From contig JAEKLU010000271.1 of assembly GCA_019509685.1 (NCBI GenBank), positions 1 through 25,716 on the forward strand: a stretch of 25,716 nucleotides of DNA, read 5' to 3'. The stretch is from Mesorhizobium sp. (lineage in GTDB: Bacteria > Pseudomonadota > Alphaproteobacteria > Rhizobiales > Rhizobiaceae). Every line of letters starts with the position of its first letter. Positions within the stretch are counted from its first letter, which is position 1. Position numbers and translations under genes: made by a program. The notes below the pieces were generated by a model. That model saw only the letters and a program-made list of their open reading frames with translations. It made no database searches and was not told the origin of the DNA. This document shows positions 24,056-25,716 of this stretch, piece after piece.

Positions 24056-24556
24056 GCCCGATGTCGTTCTCCACAAAACCCGCCTGGCGTGATTTATACC
24101 GCAACTGCGAAGGAAAGCACCGAGAAAATTAACCCGGGCTCTTGGTCGGCAGGCCGGCAAGCCTCATTTCCGCAACCAGTGCGTTCAAATTGCACCCAGT
24201 GCCGATCACTTTTGAAGACAACCCTTGTGAGGCCGGATACGCCTCGCAGTCGGGCGGAATTTCTGCAGCATTTTTTTCGCAATTGCGAAGGCATTTTCCC
24301 GCCTCGAAAATTATCATAGTTAAATCATATGCTTACTAAAGCGGCAAAGTTGCTCGGTTGAATTCGACTAGCAACGGCGTCTATGATGGGACTGCTCACA
24401 GTTTGATCATCGACGAAGGCAGACGCAACCGAGAATTGATTAACGCCAGGTAAATCAGGCTTGACTCATAAATGCTGCCATGCAGCAATTGCATTGCAGC
24501 ATAGCGTATGCTGGCGGCCCTCTACAGCCGCTTCCAGTCCTCAGTTGGAGAGTAAA
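24056..24556. other. 501-bp divergent control region between nucleotidyltransferase and lasso precursor
   Basis: No gene is evident here. The centre (about 24200-24420) is AT-richer than its surroundings. It holds a 14-bp sequence present twice, CGCAACTGCGAAGG (24100-24113) and CGCAATTGCGAAGG (24279-24292); the second lies in the perfect palindrome TTCGCAATTGCGAA (24277-24290). A double PhaR-like site lies at 24473-24502, and a TTGACT (24461-24466) could be part of a -35 for the lasso transcript, though I could not find a matching -10. Confidence 0.6.
24473..24502 (+). promoter_or_regulatory. Double PhaR/AniA-like site upstream of the lasso precursor
   Basis: Two abutting units: TGCTGCCATGCAGCAA (24473-24488) and TTGCATTGCAGCAT (24489-24502). 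The second contains TGCATTGCAGCA, fitting TGCRNYGCASMA; the first deviates at one base. The pair lies 54-84 bp before the precursor ATG, a normal place for a promoter operator. Confidence 0.5.
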
Positions 24557-24709
24557 ATGGAACAGAATGTTGACAAGCATGAGTACGAGACCCCCAGCCT
24601 GACGGTTCATGGTTCGATCGAAACCATCACGCAGGGCGGTGCCGGCACGACGGCGCTCGACGCGAGCTTTCCCGCGCACACGCCGGTCGGCGAGCTGACT
24701 TTCTCGTAA
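24557..24709 (+). CDS. Lasso peptide precursor (A)
   Basis: A 50-residue peptide. The leader carries YETPSLTVHG (10-19), the YxxPxLxxxG motif recognised by the B1/RRE protein in proteobacterial and other lasso systems. The Thr at the penultimate leader position is T25 in ETITQ. Cleavage after Q26 would release a 24-residue core starting GGAGTTALD and ending GELTFS. Gly1 and Asp9 give a nine-residue macrolactam ring, a usual size, with a 15-residue tail containing Phe12, Pro13 and His15 as possible plug or loop residues. GGAG 6 nt upstream of the ATG is a good ribosome binding site. The gene is followed by hairpins and then B1, B2 and C. No known lasso peptide is recognised in the core; the absence of Cys makes it class II. 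Confidence 0.9.
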   Translation: MEQNVDKHEYETPSLTVHGSIETITQGGAGTTALDASFPAHTPVGELTFS

Positions 24710-24724
24710 GTTCAGTCCCTGCAT

Positions 24725-24791
24725 CCGGAGTTGACGAAGTTGGGGCTCCGGACGCTCCCATAGGTGAGCCGGGGGACGATGTCCCCCGGCT
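24725..24791 (+). terminator. Two hairpins between lasso precursor and B1
   Basis: The first pairs CCGGAG (24725-24730) with CTCCGG (24746-24751). The second is strong: an 11-bp perfect stem AGCCGGGGGAC (24767-24777) and GTCCCCCGGCT (24781-24791) with a 3-nt loop. There is no T-run after it, so it is likely a partial terminator or RNA-stabilising element keeping the precursor message more abundant than the enzyme genes. Confidence 0.6.
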
Positions 24792-24881
24792 TCCTCATCC
24801 GGGCGATCGCCGGCAACCGATCCCGGTTCCGTTCTTTCCGGTTCAAGTCCAGGGGCGTGGCGGCCAGCAATGAGGTTTTAG

Positions 24882-25181
24882 ATGCACTGGAACCCATCGG
24901 AGCATGACCACGTGGTTGCGACAGGCGACGCGGTGGCCTGCGAATTCGGCACCGGATTGGCGCTGCTCCACATCAAATCCAATGTCTATTACAGCCTGAA
25001 CGGCGTCGGCGCCTTTGTCTGGGAGCAGATCCAGGAGCCCAGATCGATCCTCGATGTCCAAAGCGCCGTGCTTGCGCGCTACAATGTCGATGCCGAGCGC
25101 TGCAAGGCCGACGTCGAGGGCTTGCTCAAGGGGCTCACCGAAGCAGGGCTTGCGAGGCTCCATCATGAGGAACTGGTCTAG
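24882..25181 (+). CDS. Lasso peptide B1 protein (PqqD/RRE, leader-binding)
   Basis: A 99-residue PqqD-like RiPP recognition element. ATGDAVACEFGTGLALLHIK and SNVYYSLNGVGAFVWEQIQE form the beta/turn half with the NGVGAFVW block typical of lasso B1. SILDVQSAVLARYNVD and VEGLLKGLTEAGLARL are the helical half. In such split systems B1 binds the leader of the precursor and presents it to the B2 protease. GAGG lies about 7 nt upstream of the ATG. Its last 17 bp overlap the start of B2, so the two are translationally coupled and probably made in equal amounts. Confidence 0.9.
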   Translation: MHWNPSEHDHVVATGDAVACEFGTGLALLHIKSNVYYSLNGVGAFVWEQIQEPRSILDVQSAVLARYNVDAERCKADVEGLLKGLTEAGLARLHHEELV

Positions 25182-25581
25182 GCTGCGCTCGCTGAGCGTG
25201 TCGGAGGCGTTCTTCCTGGCACACTGCCTCGTCGTGGTTGCGGCGGTGCGGCTCGGGTTGACGCTGTTCTCCTACAGGCACGTGCGCAACCTGGTGACGC
25301 GGCTGGATGCCAGTAATGACGCCGAAATCGCCGACCTGAGACGCGTCGCCTGGGGTGTCGCCGCCGCGGCGCGCCTGGTGCCGGGCGCCAGCTGTCTTAC
25401 CCAGGCGCTGGCCGGGCAATATCTGCTGGCACGCCAGGGCAACGCTTCCAAGATCACCATCGGCATCGAGCGCGACAGCGGCTCGCAACTCAAGGCGCAT
25501 GCCTGGTTGATGAGCGGCCATCACATCGTACTCGGCGGCTCGATCAACGGCTTTACCCATCTCGTCGATCACGGGTCCTAG
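25165..25581 (+). CDS. Lasso peptide B2 protein (transglutaminase-like leader protease)
   Basis: A 138-residue cysteine protease of the lasso B2 family, which removes the leader at the Gln26-Gly site of the precursor. The catalytic cysteine is C77 in PGASCLTQALAGQYLL, and the histidine H112 in LKAHAWL; the third residue is probably in the following GGSINGFTHL block. The N-terminal part has a hydrophobic stretch (AFFLAHCLVVVAAVRLGL), as usual for B2. I place the start at ATG 25165, overlapping the B1 end by 17 bp; the open frame starting at 25015 lies within B1. The length is typical for the split B2 form. The cyclase gene starts 3 bp after its stop. Confidence 0.92.
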   Translation: MRNWSRLRSLSVSEAFFLAHCLVVVAAVRLGLTLFSYRHVRNLVTRLDASNDAEIADLRRVAWGVAAAARLVPGASCLTQALAGQYLLARQGNASKITIGIERDSGSQLKAHAWLMSGHHIVLGGSINGFTHLVDHGS

Positions 25582-25584
25582 GCG

Positions 25585-25716
25585 ATGAGCGGTGTCGCTG
25601 GAGTTCAGCCCAGGCAAGGCGGCAAACCAGCCACCGCCAGCGACATTCAGCAGATGCTGGCGCGCATGCGCCATCGCGCCCGCGACGGCAGTTCGTGGTG
25701 GACGGATGGCGGTGTG
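25585..25716 (+). CDS. Lasso cyclase (asparagine-synthetase-like C), 5' part only
   Basis: The first 44 codons of the gene following B2 after a 3-bp gap. The start MSGVAGVQPRQGGKPATASD and LARMRHRARDGSSWW are those of the glutamine-amidotransferase end of asparagine-synthetase-like lasso macrolactam synthetases. The catalytic Cys2 of true asparagine synthetase is Ser here, common in lasso cyclases, which do not need ammonia. The AMP-forming domain that activates Asp9 lies beyond the window. Confidence 0.88.
   Translation, partial: MSGVAGVQPRQGGKPATASDIQQMLARMRHRARDGSSWWTDGGV

Noticed and set aside
24129..24339. Short open frames on both strands in the lasso control region
   Set aside because: All are short and overlap each other, with no ribosome binding sites or protein features, in the AT-richer promoter zone.
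1..25716. tRNA, rRNA, insertion sequences or phage genes
   Set aside because: I saw no tRNA-like cloverleaf, rRNA stretch, transposase motif or integrase; the mixed strands can be explained by gene-cluster rearrangement.

Overview
The window looks like chromosome or megaplasmid DNA from a high-GC alphaproteobacterium of the Rhizobiales, most likely Mesorhizobium or a close relative. The main evidence is a block in the order exoP-exoN-exoO-exoM-exoA-exoL, which matches the succinoglycan cluster of Sinorhizobium. Codon use is GC-rich throughout, and rhizobial-type intergenic palindromes are present. The genus is an inference; the sequence contains no rRNA or tRNA.

Layout, left to right. (1) 1-470, minus strand: a PqqD-like gene translationally coupled to a truncated gene that may be a lasso-B2-like protein. 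(2) 808-5032, plus strand: a possible tiny membrane ORF, propionyl-CoA synthetase (prpE), an acyltransferase-3 membrane protein and a PPP-type metallophosphoesterase. (3) 5108-12824, minus strand: exoP (chain length/BY-kinase), exoN/galU (UDP-glucose supply) and the glycosyltransferases exoO, exoM, exoA and exoL. exoL is broken by an exact 80-bp tandem duplication. (4) 12985-15596, plus strand: a Wzx flippase (exoT-like) and an unusual phosphoribosyltransferase-HAD fusion. (5) 15630-21172, minus strand: a GT4 glycosyltransferase, a Tat-exported small subunit with a GMC oxidoreductase, UDP-glucose dehydrogenase, and a secreted GH16 endoglucanase (exoK-like). (6) 21311-24055, minus strand: a small coiled-coil protein, another GT2 glycosyltransferase and a nucleotidyltransferase-fold protein. 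(7) 24557-25716, plus strand: a lasso-peptide locus with precursor A, RRE protein B1, protease B2 and the first 44 codons of cyclase C, cut by the window edge.

Regions 3-6 form one exopolysaccharide factory. GalU and Ugd supply UDP-glucose and UDP-glucuronate. The GT2/GT4 enzymes build the repeat unit, the Wzx protein flips it, ExoP controls polymer length and export, and the GH16 enzyme trims the product. The acyltransferase and the GMC pair are candidate decoration enzymes. Two loci with RiPP-type genes (PqqD/RRE, B2) sit at the ends of the window and point outward.

The most noteworthy observations are: the lasso locus with a predicted 24-residue core and a 9-residue Gly1-Asp9 ring; the reading-frame-breaking 80-bp duplication in exoL; a shared palindromic operator-like site (TGYTGC..ATGCAGCAA type, resembling the PhaR/AniA motif) upstream of the acyltransferase, exoL, the small coiled-coil gene and the lasso precursor; and the PRTase-HAD fusion inside the polysaccharide cluster.
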